Notes: generated by a model from the letters alone, not told the origin. DNA of 32,045 nt from Bacteroidota bacterium (GCA_003232915.1 QIKE01000092.1:1-32045); one strand, 5' to 3'. Positions 8,734 through 16,333 are shown, counted from the stretch's first letter. Translations and numbers: made by a program.

Positions 8734-9429
8734 TTATCCGTTGACTTTTATTTTCCATAAAAAATCATAATCAAGAATGTTAATTGTTTTTCCTTTTGTA
8801 GCGATAATTCCGTCGTTGTTGAAATCAGAAAGTGTGCGGATAGTATTTTCGGTAGTCATAGAAATCAGTTCGCCGAATTCTCTACGTGTAATGGGTAATT
8901 CAAAGGTTTTACGGTGATAAACCTGATCGGCAAAAAATAGCAAAATGCTTGCTATCCGGCCTTTTATTTGTTGTTGCGACTGCTCGAAACGACTTTCAAT
9001 AATTTCACCGGCAATATGCCCCATTCGATGAACAATACTAATAGCAAAATCGCCATTGGCTTTTATCAAATGTTCCAGCACATTAATGTCCACTTCACAT
9101 GCAAGGGTTTCTTCAAGGGTAGAAATGCTGTAGTTGTAAGTTTCGTTTGTAAAAATACATAACAGATTAATAAAATCGCCGGGTTTGTTAATACTTAAGA
9201 TATGGTCTTTTCCCGTATGGTCGGTTTTGTACAATTTTACCAATCCTCTTCTAAGATAAAGAAACGAATTGATTTTTTCGAATTCACTTTTTATCTTTTC
9301 TCCCTTATGAAACAACACTTCTCTTCGGGCATTATTTATCATCTTATACTCTATATCATCAAGGCATCCGAAAAGCAAAGTACGATAAACGCAAGTTTTA
9401 CAGCTTATTATATCATTTTTTATTTTCAT
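8734..9429 (-). CDS. FNR-like Crp/Fnr transcription regulator with cluster-type cysteines
   Basis: A 231-residue Crp/Fnr-family protein: N-terminal cysteine segment, cyclic-nucleotide-binding-like beta-roll, dimerisation helix and C-terminal winged helix-turn-helix. Cys10, Cys13 and Cys22 (SCKTC, then FGC) precede the beta-roll, and Cys111 in TLACEVDINVLEHL aligns with E. coli FNR Cys122 in SMVCEIPFETLDDL, so all four positions expected for an oxygen-labile [4Fe-4S] cluster are filled, with a wider third gap (x8 instead of x5). The recognition helix MTTENTIRTL keeps the FNR-type Glu (194) and Arg (198), consistent with reading TGA half-sites. It is divergent from the sulfide oxidoreductase operon with 117 bases between start codons and an FNR-type palindrome in that gap. 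A role in redox control of that operon and of itself is inferred. Confidence 0.88.
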   Translation of the reverse strand: MKIKNDIISCKTCVYRTLLFGCLDDIEYKMINNARREVLFHKGEKIKSEFEKINSFLYLRRGLVKLYKTDHTGKDHILSINKPGDFINLLCIFTNETYNYSISTLEETLACEVDINVLEHLIKANGDFAISIVHRMGHIAGEIIESRFEQSQQQIKGRIASILLFFADQVYHRKTFELPITRREFGELISMTTENTIRTLSDFNNDGIIATKGKTINILDYDFLWKIKVNG

Positions 9430-9447
9430 TCTAAATTATTGGAATTG

Positions 9448-9455
9448 CAAAGATA
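9448..9455 (-). promoter_or_regulatory. -7 element for the FNR-like regulator gene
   Basis: TATCTTTG on the minus strand, a perfect TAnnTTTG, 18 bases before the ATG at 9429. The FNR-type palindrome at 9458-9469 lies immediately upstream, between the -7 and where a -33 box would be, a position suited to autorepression. Confidence 0.5.
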
Positions 9456-9457
9456 GG

Positions 9458-9469
9458 TGATTTATATCA
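9458..9469. promoter_or_regulatory. FNR-type operator, TGAT-N4-ATCA
   Basis: TGATTTATATCA is a perfect inverted repeat TGAT-tttat minus one-ATCA (TGAT, TTAT spacer, ATCA), the core of the FNR consensus TTGAT-N4-ATCAA with the outermost base of each arm changed. Its centre is about 54 bases before the predicted start of the SQR operon and about 20 before that of the regulator gene. Confidence 0.55.
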
Positions 9470-9503
9470 TACTTTAAAATGCAAATACTTAAATATATCA
9501 ATA

Positions 9504-9511
9504 TAACTTTG
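9504..9511 (+). promoter_or_regulatory. -7 element for the SQR operon
   Basis: TAACTTTG, a perfect TAnnTTTG, 35 bases before the chosen ATG at 9547. No TTTG at the normal -33 distance, which fits an activator-dependent promoter. Confidence 0.55.
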
Positions 9512-9546
9512 TAAAGAAATTGTTACAACAAAAAATTATTAAATTT

Positions 9547-10776
9547 ATGAAAAAATTATTGATACTTGGCGCTGGAACAGCGGGAACTATGATGGCCAAC
9601 AGGATGCGAAAAATACTTGCGCGCGACGAATGGGACATCACTATTGTGGACCGTTTTAAAACACATTATTATCAGCCGGGATTTTTATTTATTCCTTTCG
9701 GGATTTATCAACGAAATGATGTTGTAAAACCGAAAAATGATTTTTTTCCCATCGGTGTAAATGTGATTTATTCAAAAATAGAAAAAATTGAGGCTACCGA
9801 AAGCAAAGTATTACTTGCTGAGGGTGTTGTATTGAGTTACGATTTTTTAATTATCGCAACGGGTACACGTACGGCGCCTGAAGAAACACCGGGATTAAAA
9901 GATAAATTATGGTACAAAGAAATTTTTGATTTCTACACCATTGAAGGGGCTGTTGCTTTGGCCGGCTTTTTCAAAACATGGCAAGGTGGCAAATTAGTAG
10001 TAAATATTGCCGAACTTCCTTATAAATGTCCGGTAGCACCACTTGAGTTTGTTTTTTATGCCGATGCTTTTTTCACCGAGAGGGGAATGCGCAACAAGGT
10101 GGACATCACTTTTGTTACCCCTTTGTCCGGTGCATTCACCAAACCGAGAGCCACAAAAATGTTGGGCGAATTATTAAATGACAAAAATATCAACATCATT
10201 CCCGATTTCAATATTGCCGAAGTGGACAACGATGCTAAAAAAATCATTGATTTCGGTGGTAGCGAAATAAATTTCGATTGTCTTGTAAGTATTCCTACCA
10301 ACCTTGGCGACAAAATGATAGAACGTAGCGGTTTGGGCGACGATATGAACTTTGTGCCTACCGATAAACACACTTTACGATCGCGCGACCACGAAAACAT
10401 TTTCATTATTGGCGACGCTGCTAACCTGCCCACATCCAAAGCCGGTTCGGTAGCTCATTTTGCTGCTGAAATTCTGGTCGAAAACCTGATATGTGCTATC
10501 GAAAAAAGACCCTTTACCGCTAGTTTCGACGGTCATGCCAATTGTTATATCGAAACCGGTTTCGGCAAAGGAACACTCATTGATTTTAATTACGATACCG
10601 AACCTTTGCCAGGTTCATTCCCTTTCCCTGGTATAGGCCCTTTCGGGTTACTGAAAATAAGCCGAATGAACCATTATGGCAAAATGTTGTTTCGCTGGAT
10701 TTATTGGCATATTTTGCTTAAAGGCAAAGAAATGCCTATCGACTCTGAAATGCAAATGGCCGGTAAAAAGCTTTAA
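9547..10776 (+). CDS. sqr: Sulfide:quinone oxidoreductase-like FAD flavoprotein
   Basis: A 409-residue disulfide-reductase-fold flavoprotein. It opens with MKKLLILGAGTAGTMMANR, the FAD dinucleotide motif (Gly8, Gly10, Gly13), has the SQR-typical YYQPGFLFIPFG, the IIATGTR segment, and IIGDAANLPTSKAGS for the flavin ribityl site. Cys161 in LPYKCPVAPLEF occupies the place of the conserved SQR/flavocytochrome c redox cysteine, and Cys333 in ANCYIETG is a candidate partner. The C-terminus (FGLLKISRMNHYGKMLFRWIYWHILLKGKE) looks like the amphipathic helices that dock SQR on the membrane. Expected reaction: sulfide oxidation to persulfide or polysulfide with quinone as acceptor. I chose ATG 9547 over an upstream in-frame start because the Rossmann strand begins right there. 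First gene of a four-gene operon with sulfur-relay proteins, which supports the call. Subtype not assigned. Confidence 0.85.
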   Translation: MKKLLILGAGTAGTMMANRMRKILARDEWDITIVDRFKTHYYQPGFLFIPFGIYQRNDVVKPKNDFFPIGVNVIYSKIEKIEATESKVLLAEGVVLSYDFLIIATGTRTAPEETPGLKDKLWYKEIFDFYTIEGAVALAGFFKTWQGGKLVVNIAELPYKCPVAPLEFVFYADAFFTERGMRNKVDITFVTPLSGAFTKPRATKMLGELLNDKNINIIPDFNIAEVDNDAKKIIDFGGSEINFDCLVSIPTNLGDKMIERSGLGDDMNFVPTDKHTLRSRDHENIFIIGDAANLPTSKAGSVAHFAAEILVENLICAIEKRPFTASFDGHANCYIETGFGKGTLIDFNYDTEPLPGSFPFPGIGPFGLLKISRMNHYGKMLFRWIYWHILLKGKEMPIDSEMQMAGKKL

Positions 10777-10789
10777 GCTAATCTTAATA

Positions 10790-10810
10790 AACTAAAACTT
10801 AAAGCTATGG
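10790..10810 (+). repeat. Repeated translation leader, copy 1
   Basis: AACTAAAACTTAAAGCTATG at the start of the DUF1641 gene differs by one base from the sequence at 11843-11863 before the DsrE2-like gene. Confidence 0.6.
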
Positions 10811-11487
10811 AAAACAATAAGATGCAAGAACAGATTGATGCCATAAATCAAAAGCTCGACATTATACTTGAGGAGGTGATGGCACAACGCGAAGTAAGAC
10901 AAAATATTACCGACCTGTCGGCCGATATGAACATTATCGGCAAAGACCTTTTTGGAGCGGCAGTTACCGAACTCGACAATGCAGGTGTGGAAATAGACGG
11001 TGAAGCGGTTAAAGTATTGGTATTGAAAATTATCAGAAATATTGAAACCCTCAACGAAATGTTCGATATGCTTGAGAGCTTTTACGACCTAATAAAAGAT
11101 ATTTCACCTATTCTTCATCAGGCAGGTCTTGACGGCATTAAGGCAATGAACCGGTTAGAGCAAAAAGGTTATATCGATTTTATTAAGGAATCGGGGAAAA
11201 TTATAGACAATATCGTTACCCATTTTGAGCTAGAAGATGTACGTCTGCTCGCCGATAACATCGTAATTATTTTGGAAACTGTGAAAAACCTCACACAACC
11301 CGAAATGCTTAGTGCTATCAACAATGGAGTGGTAGTTTATAAAAGTCTCGATGTAAATGATATACCGGCTTATTCTTTGTGGAAAGCTATGCGGGTTATG
11401 AACTCTCCCGAACTACGAAAAGGTTTGGGTTTTATGATAACTTTCCTGAAAAATATTGCCTCACAATCGGAAAATATCAATAAATAA
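10807..11487 (+). CDS. DUF1641 family protein
   Basis: A 226-residue, mostly helical, acidic protein without signal peptide or membrane segment. The first 30 residues (MQEQIDAINQKLDIILEEVMAQ) look like a coiled coil. The LVLKIIRNIETLNEMFDMLESFYDLIKD region and the LTQPEMLSAINNGV-type segment near residue 175 resemble DUF1641, a family often found next to sulfide:quinone oxidoreductases and formate dehydrogenases; its biochemical role is not known to me. It starts 30 bases after the SQR stop codon and is followed 42 bases later by the TusE-like gene. No cysteine is evident, so it is unlikely to carry sulfur itself; a scaffolding or adaptor role is a guess. Confidence 0.72.
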   Translation: MENNKMQEQIDAINQKLDIILEEVMAQREVRQNITDLSADMNIIGKDLFGAAVTELDNAGVEIDGEAVKVLVLKIIRNIETLNEMFDMLESFYDLIKDISPILHQAGLDGIKAMNRLEQKGYIDFIKESGKIIDNIVTHFELEDVRLLADNIVIILETVKNLTQPEMLSAINNGVVVYKSLDVNDIPAYSLWKAMRVMNSPELRKGLGFMITFLKNIASQSENINK

Positions 11488-11529
11488 CAGATGAAACATT
11501 TTAATATTAACCATTTAAAAATTTATAAT

Positions 11530-11841
11530 ATGGCAACAAGAACAATAGCAGGTGTAAATGTGGATGTAAACGAAGAAGGTTATCTTACCGATGCATCGCA
11601 ATGGACTAAAGAAATGGCAAGGGAAATTGCCAAAGAAGAGGGTATTGAACTTACCGGCAAACATATGGAGGTAATTGACTATATTCGTACTAAAGTTCTA
11701 TCGGGCGAAGGATTAACAATTCGAGGTATAGGTAAGTCGGGAGTCGTGGATGCCAAAACCTTTTATCAGTTATTTCCTGGTGCACCTTTAAAAAAAGCAA
11801 CCAAAATTTCGGGGGTACCTAAGCCGGTATCCTGTATTTAA
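11530..11841 (+). CDS. tusE: TusE/DsrC/DsvC-family sulfur carrier
   Basis: A 103-residue protein matching the DsrC/TusE family throughout: N-terminal VDVNEEGYLTDASQWTKEMA, central helices, and a C-terminal arm FPGAPLKKATKISGVPKPVSCI. The penultimate Cys102 is the family's sulfur-carrying Cys(A). The second arm cysteine, Cys(B), which true DsrC proteins have in the KACKIAG position, is Thr here (KKATKISG), so the protein resembles TusE-type carriers that bind a single sulfur. An in-frame ATG 39 bases upstream exists, but ATG 11530 gives the family's normal length and follows an A/T-rich leader. In an operon with SQR and a DsrE-like protein but no dsrAB, it probably accepts sulfane sulfur for relay. 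Confidence 0.9.
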   Translation: MATRTIAGVNVDVNEEGYLTDASQWTKEMAREIAKEEGIELTGKHMEVIDYIRTKVLSGEGLTIRGIGKSGVVDAKTFYQLFPGAPLKKATKISGVPKPVSCI

Positions 11842-11842
11842 T

Positions 11843-11863
11843 AACTAAAACTTAAAGATATGG
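11843..11863 (+). repeat. Repeated translation leader, copy 2
   Basis: AACTAAAACTTAAAGATATG before the DsrE2-like gene; matches 10790-10810 at all but one position. The upstream coding sequences are unrelated, so this is a duplicated or selected leader. Confidence 0.6.
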
Positions 11864-12363
11864 ATAAGCAAAATGATTATCCTTTGAAAAAAATCATGAT
11901 GATTTGCTCCAAAGGTACACTTGAGGATGTATATGCTGCTTTGGTAATGGGCAATGGCGCTGTGATGGAAGGTATTGAAACAAAAATGTTTTTTACCTTT
12001 TTTGGTCTTGATGCCATCACAAAAAAGACTATGAACCACTTGCATACGGCAACTGTGGGAAATCCTGCCATGCGTATGCCAGGCGGTTTACCTTTTCCCA
12101 CACTACTTGGTGTTTTGCCGGGAGTAGAAGCCGGTGTTTCAAAAATGATGAAAGCCGGAATGGAAAAACTTGATATTCCGCCGGTGGAAGAATTTCTTGA
12201 ACTTATCGAAGCCGGTGGCGGCGAAATTTATGCATGCAAACTCGCAGCCGATATGTTTAAACTTAAAAAAGAGGATTTTCACAAAACCGTAAAAGACATC
12301 ATCACCGTTGGCGACCTTTATGCTATGTGTGGCGGCCTCGGAACACAAATTGTGTTTACCTGA
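11860..12363 (+). CDS. DsrE2-like (DsrE/DsrF/DrsH family) sulfurtransferase-type protein
   Basis: A 167-residue protein of the DsrE/DsrF/DrsH-like superfamily. The N-terminal strand-loop KKIMMICSKGTLEDVYAALVMGNGAV carries Cys16, and the second strand GGEIYACKLAADMF carries Cys126, the position of the sulfur-accepting cysteine in DsrE-type proteins; Cys157 lies near the end (AMCGG). The glycine/proline-rich middle (MRMPGGLPFPTLLGVLPGVE) is typical of the DsrE2 subgroup, which takes part in cytoplasmic persulfide transfer with TusA and rhodanese. It is the last gene of the SQR operon, 18 bases after tusE, with two terminator-like hairpins directly after its stop. Expected to pass sulfur between SQR-derived persulfide and the TusE carrier; the direction is inferred. 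Confidence 0.87.
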   Translation: MDKQNDYPLKKIMMICSKGTLEDVYAALVMGNGAVMEGIETKMFFTFFGLDAITKKTMNHLHTATVGNPAMRMPGGLPFPTLLGVLPGVEAGVSKMMKAGMEKLDIPPVEEFLELIEAGGGEIYACKLAADMFKLKKEDFHKTVKDIITVGDLYAMCGGLGTQIVFT

Positions 12364-12382
12364 TACGAGTCTCGTATTTTTT
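12363..12382 (+). terminator. First hairpin/T-tract after the SQR operon
   Basis: ATACGAG (12363-12369) and CTCGTAT (12371-12377) are perfectly complementary around a minimal loop and run into a T stretch. It begins within the TGA stop codon. Confidence 0.55.
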
Positions 12383-12390
12383 AATCATAA

Positions 12391-12421
12391 AAACCTCAGC
12401 TTACGGTTGAGGTTTTTTTTT
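12391..12421 (+). terminator. Second, stronger terminator after the SQR operon
   Basis: AAACCTCA (12391-12398) pairs with TGAGGTTT (12408-12415), loop of 9, followed by a run of T to 12421. The end of the T-run overlaps the promoter element of tatC. Confidence 0.8.
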
Positions 12422-12428
12422 ACTTTTG
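12421..12428 (+). promoter_or_regulatory. -7 element for tatC
   Basis: TACTTTTG, a perfect TAnnTTTG that begins at the last T of the preceding terminator and ends 8 bases before the tatC ATG, so the mRNA would be almost leaderless. Confidence 0.45.
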
Positions 12429-12436
12429 GCCTCGTT

Positions 12437-13279
12437 ATGGTTACCGAACAAAATACAAGCAAAAACAAGTCTGAGGAAAAGGAAAAGGTAATGAGTTTTT
12501 GGGATCATCTCGACGAGTTGAGGATGCATATCATCAGATCGCTTATTGCTGTGGTGTTGTTAGCTTCTATTGCTTTTCTCAACCGTAAAATTGTGTTCGA
12601 TTATGTAATATTAGCCCCGAGTAGTTCCAATTTTATAACATACCGGATGCTGTGCAAACTCGGACATTTTTTATCTGTTAGCAGCTTGTGTGTTAGCGAT
12701 ATGCATCTTAAAATTATTAATATTAAAATGTCGGGACAATTTTTAACCCATATGTATATTTCCATTGCAACCGGTTTTCTACTTGCTTTTCCGTATGTGT
12801 TGTGGGAAATTTGGCGATTTGTACAGCCTGCTATGCATGAAAAAGAAAAAAAACATTCTCGTGGAGGTGTCGTTATTAGCACACTGCTCTTTTTAACCGG
12901 CGTGTTGTTTAGCTATTTCCTTATAGTTCCGCTTACAGTAAATTTTCTGGGCACCTATTCGGTAAGCTCGGATGTGCAAAATCAAATTTCGCTTTCTTCT
13001 TATATCTCAACGGTGGTGTCGCTAACATTTGCCGTCGGCATTGTTTTCGAACTACCCATTTTAGTTTATTTTCTTACCCGTATCGGTGTAATTACACCCG
13101 GTTTTTTAAAGAAAAATCGTAAATATATGTTTGTTATTCTTTTGATTTTGGCCGCTATCATCACTCCTCCCGATATGTTTAGTCAAATAATGGTTGTAAT
13201 TCCGCTCTGGGGTCTCTACGAGTTTAGCATACTTGTTTCAAAAAGAGTGTATAAACGAAACTTGGAAGCGCCGAAATAA
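12437..13279 (+). CDS. tatC: Sec-independent protein translocase TatC
   Basis: A 280-residue polytopic membrane protein. The N-terminal motif MSFWDHLDELRMHIIRSL is the cytoplasmic twin-arginine signal recognition region of TatC; about six hydrophobic segments follow, with the hallmark FAVGIVFELPILVYFLTRIGVITP and AIITPPDMFSQIMVVIPLWGLYEFSI. It is the core receptor of the Tat pathway that exports folded proteins. ATG 12437 is chosen because the frame upstream runs through the terminator and the previous gene. A short lysine/glutamate-rich extension precedes the conserved region. No tatA gene lies next to it. It is convergent with gcvP. Confidence 0.95.
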   Translation: MVTEQNTSKNKSEEKEKVMSFWDHLDELRMHIIRSLIAVVLLASIAFLNRKIVFDYVILAPSSSNFITYRMLCKLGHFLSVSSLCVSDMHLKIINIKMSGQFLTHMYISIATGFLLAFPYVLWEIWRFVQPAMHEKEKKHSRGGVVISTLLFLTGVLFSYFLIVPLTVNFLGTYSVSSDVQNQISLSSYISTVVSLTFAVGIVFELPILVYFLTRIGVITPGFLKKNRKYMFVILLILAAIITPPDMFSQIMVVIPLWGLYEFSILVSKRVYKRNLEAPK

Positions 13280-13324
13280 GATATAATTTTGCAAATCAAG
13301 TATTACGATCTTTTTACTTTAATG

Positions 13325-13396
13325 TTTCAAACAGCTGACTAGTAAAAAACTGGTTTCTTTTGTCAGAAAAACGAATTCTGAAGAAACTGTTTGAAA
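13325..13396. terminator. Long hairpin between convergent tatC and gcvP
   Basis: TTTCAAACAG (13325-13334) and CTGTTTGAAA (13387-13396) are perfect inverted repeats, with an inner pair GTTTCTT / AAGAAAC (about 13354 and 13380). The right arm touches the gcvP stop codon. There is no clean T-run on the tatC side, so efficiency is uncertain; a bidirectional terminator is the simplest reading. Confidence 0.45.
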
Positions 13397-16297
13397 TTAC
13401 ATCTTTTTTATTTCTACTCCGGTTTTGCTATATTTTTCAGTTGGCAAACAAACACAGAGATTACGATCGCCAAAAGCATCGTCGATTTTGGTTACCGGAG
13501 TAAAGTATTTGTCGAAGCGTATCCAATTTAACGGAAAAGCAGCTTTTTCGCGACTGTAAGGTAACTTATAATCAGTAATCATAAGCATTTCTGCTGTATG
13601 GGGAGCATTGTAAATTACGTTGTTATTGCGTGTAGCCTGGCCGTTTTCTATTTCGGCAATTTCATTACGGATGGCTTTCATAGCTTCCACAAAACGGTCG
13701 AGTTCTTCGAGAGGTTCGCTTTCGGTGGGTTCTACCATAAGCGTACCATGTACCGGAAAAGCAACTGTTGGAGCATGAAAACCGTAATCCATCAATCTTT
13801 TGGCAATGTCGATAACGGCTATACCGGCAGTTCTCGCAAAAGCATTACAGTCGAGTATCATCTCGTGGCCTATTCTTCCGTTTTTACCACAATATAAAAT
13901 TGGATAGCTATCTTTTAGTTGATGTGTAAGGTAGTTGGCGCTGAAAATAGCCATTTTGGTTGCTTCTTTAAGACCTGTTTTACCGAGCATTTTTAAATAA
14001 CCGTACGAAATGAGAAGCACAAGAGCACTGCCGTAAGGAGCTGACGAAACAGCTGTAATTCCCTTTTCACCTCCTGTATCAACAAAAATATGTTTCGGAA
14101 GAAAATATTTCAGGTGTTTGGCAACACCGATGGGGCCGACGCCAGGTCCACCGCCACCGTGAGGAATACCAAAGGTTTTGTGTAGGTTCAAATGGCAAAC
14201 GTCGGCACCTATAAAACCAGGATTGGTATAGCCAACTTGTGCATTCATATTGGCGCCGTCCATATACACTTGTCCGCGATAAGTATGAATAATTTCGATG
14301 ACTTTGCGAATACCTTCTTCAAAAATACCATGAGTCGAAGGGTAGGTAATCATTAAAGCGCCGAGACGATCTTGGTATTTTTCCGCTTTCGATTGCACAT
14401 CTTTGATGTCGATATTTCCGTATTCATCGGTTTTCACAACCACAACTTCGAAACCGGCCATCACGGAACTCGCAGGATTGGTACCGTGCGCCGACGCCGG
14501 AATCAGACAAATATTGCGCTGTTGTTGACCAATGCTGTGCAAATAGGCACGAATAACCATTAGTCCCGTATATTCGCCGGCAGCCCCCGAATTGGGCATA
14601 AACGACATAGCCGAGAAGCCGGTAATCTCACAAAATATACGTTCCATTTCGTTAATAATCTCTTGATACCCTTTGGCTTGTTCTTTGGGTACAAAAGGAT
14701 GAATATCGGTAAATTCGGGCCAGCTTACCGGCATCATTTCCGAAACGGCGTTTAGTTTCATTGTGCAACTTCCCAAAGGTATCATCGACCGGTTTAGGGC
14801 AAGGTCTTTGTTTTCGAGCTTTTTAAGGTAGCGCATCATTTGTGTTTCGGAATGGTATTTTTTAAATACCTGCTGCTCCATAAAAGTAGATGTACGAACC
14901 AAATATTTAGGAAAATAAACTGTTGTCGTATTCCGGATATTCACTTCAGGAGAAAACGAGGCATTGCCTGCCGCTTCGTTGAAAAGCGTAACAATTTGGC
15001 TCACGTCTTTATCGACGGTAGTTGTGTCGAGACTAATGCCGATGTGTGTATTATCGAAATATCGAAAATTAATCTGTTGTTCGGTGGCTTTGTTGCGGAT
15101 GATGTTGGCATTGAGCGTTGAAGGTAATTTTATGGTAAGAGTATCGAAAAAGTAATGATTAAGAATTTCAAAACCCGATTTCTTTAACTTTTCCGCAAGT
15201 ATAACCGTTTGTTTATGAATATTTTTTGCAATTTCCGTAAGGCCTTCTTTACCGTGATAAACGCCGTAAAATCCGGCCATTATGGCCAATAAGGCTTGTG
15301 CGGTGCAAATGTTTGAAGTGGCTTTTTCCCGTTTGATATGTTGTTCGCGAGTTTGCAACGCCATACGTAAAGCGGTGTTTCCAAGTGCATCTTTCGATAT
15401 GCCGATGATACGTCCTGGCATCTGCCTTTTAAAATCTCCGGTAGTGGCAAAAAAGGCAGCGTGAGGACCACCATATCCCATAGGAACTCCAAAACGTTGA
15501 GAATTGCCGAAAACTACGTCTGCACCCCATTCGCCAGGGGGAGAAAGCAAAACCAAACTCATCAAATCAGCGGCAACAGCAACCGGAACACCTTGCTTTT
15601 TCATCTTAGCAGTCATTCTGTTGTAATCGTTTATTTCGCCTTTCTGATCGGGATACTGAACCATACAGCCAAACACATCGCCGGTAGGTGTAAAATTAAT
15701 ATGGTCATCAATACGTAATTCGATACGATAGCTGCCAGCCCGTGTTTTCAGTACTTCGATGGTTTGCGGAAATAAATCTTTTGACACTAAAAATACATTG
15801 GCACCGGTTCTGACTTTAGCACGAGACCTCGCATGATAAAACATCAACATGGCTTCGGCTGCAGCTGTACCTTCATCAAGTAAAGAAGAATTGGCTAAAG
15901 GCAGACCCGTTAAATCGGCAATCATAGTCTGGAAATTTAACAAAGCTTCGAGCCTGCCTTGTGAAATTTCAGCTTGATAAGGTGTGTAAGATGTGTACCA
16001 ACCAGGATTTTCAAAAACATTTCGCAAAATTACCGATGGTACAATAGTATTGTAATAACCCAAACCGATAAAAGATCTAAAAACTTTGTTGTCGGCGGCT
16101 ACTTTGCGGATGTGATGCAAATAATCGTATTCATCCATCCCATCTTCAAGATTCAGTTCGTGTGGCAAACGTATATCAGATGGAATAGTTTGGTCAATTA
16201 ATTCATCAACCGAATCAAGTCCCATTCGTTTCAACATAAGGTCAACGTCTTGTTTATCAAGGCCTATATGGCGTGTGGTAAAATTGTTTGATGCCAT
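13397..16297 (-). CDS. gcvP: Glycine dehydrogenase (decarboxylating), P protein of the glycine cleavage system
   Basis: A 966-residue PLP enzyme of full single-chain length (alpha and beta halves fused). The N-terminus FTTRHIGLDKQDVDLMLKRMG, the GLGYYNTIVPSVILRN and YTPYQAEISQGRLEALLNFQ blocks, the SMIPLGSCTMKLNA block and the PLP site HLNLHKTFGIPHGGGGPGVG (Lys707 binds PLP) are all present. It decarboxylates glycine and passes the aminomethyl group to the lipoyl H protein. ATG 16297 (MASNNFTTRH) is chosen; the frame extends 13 codons further but those lie in the leader. gcvT and gcvH are not in the window. A -7 element is 37 bases upstream. Confidence 0.97.
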   Translation of the reverse strand: MASNNFTTRHIGLDKQDVDLMLKRMGLDSVDELIDQTIPSDIRLPHELNLEDGMDEYDYLHHIRKVAADNKVFRSFIGLGYYNTIVPSVILRNVFENPGWYTSYTPYQAEISQGRLEALLNFQTMIADLTGLPLANSSLLDEGTAAAEAMLMFYHARSRAKVRTGANVFLVSKDLFPQTIEVLKTRAGSYRIELRIDDHINFTPTGDVFGCMVQYPDQKGEINDYNRMTAKMKKQGVPVAVAADLMSLVLLSPPGEWGADVVFGNSQRFGVPMGYGGPHAAFFATTGDFKRQMPGRIIGISKDALGNTALRMALQTREQHIKREKATSNICTAQALLAIMAGFYGVYHGKEGLTEIAKNIHKQTVILAEKLKKSGFEILNHYFFDTLTIKLPSTLNANIIRNKATEQQINFRYFDNTHIGISLDTTTVDKDVSQIVTLFNEAAGNASFSPEVNIRNTTTVYFPKYLVRTSTFMEQQVFKKYHSETQMMRYLKKLENKDLALNRSMIPLGSCTMKLNAVSEMMPVSWPEFTDIHPFVPKEQAKGYQEIINEMERIFCEITGFSAMSFMPNSGAAGEYTGLMVIRAYLHSIGQQQRNICLIPASAHGTNPASSVMAGFEVVVVKTDEYGNIDIKDVQSKAEKYQDRLGALMITYPSTHGIFEEGIRKVIEIIHTYRGQVYMDGANMNAQVGYTNPGFIGADVCHLNLHKTFGIPHGGGGPGVGPIGVAKHLKYFLPKHIFVDTGGEKGITAVSSAPYGSALVLLISYGYLKMLGKTGLKEATKMAIFSANYLTHQLKDSYPILYCGKNGRIGHEMILDCNAFARTAGIAVIDIAKRLMDYGFHAPTVAFPVHGTLMVEPTESEPLEELDRFVEAMKAIRNEIAEIENGQATRNNNVIYNAPHTAEMLMITDYKLPYSREKAAFPLNWIRFDKYFTPVTKIDDAFGDRNLCVCLPTEKYSKTGVEIKKM

Positions 16298-16333
16298 TAT
16301 TACTAAATTAAAATTTAATGATGAGTTTGTCTG

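Noticed and set aside
9520-9546. Upstream in-frame start for the SQR-like protein
   Set aside because: The nine extra residues precede the Rossmann strand and lie in the leader right after the -7 element; ATG 9547 fits the family.
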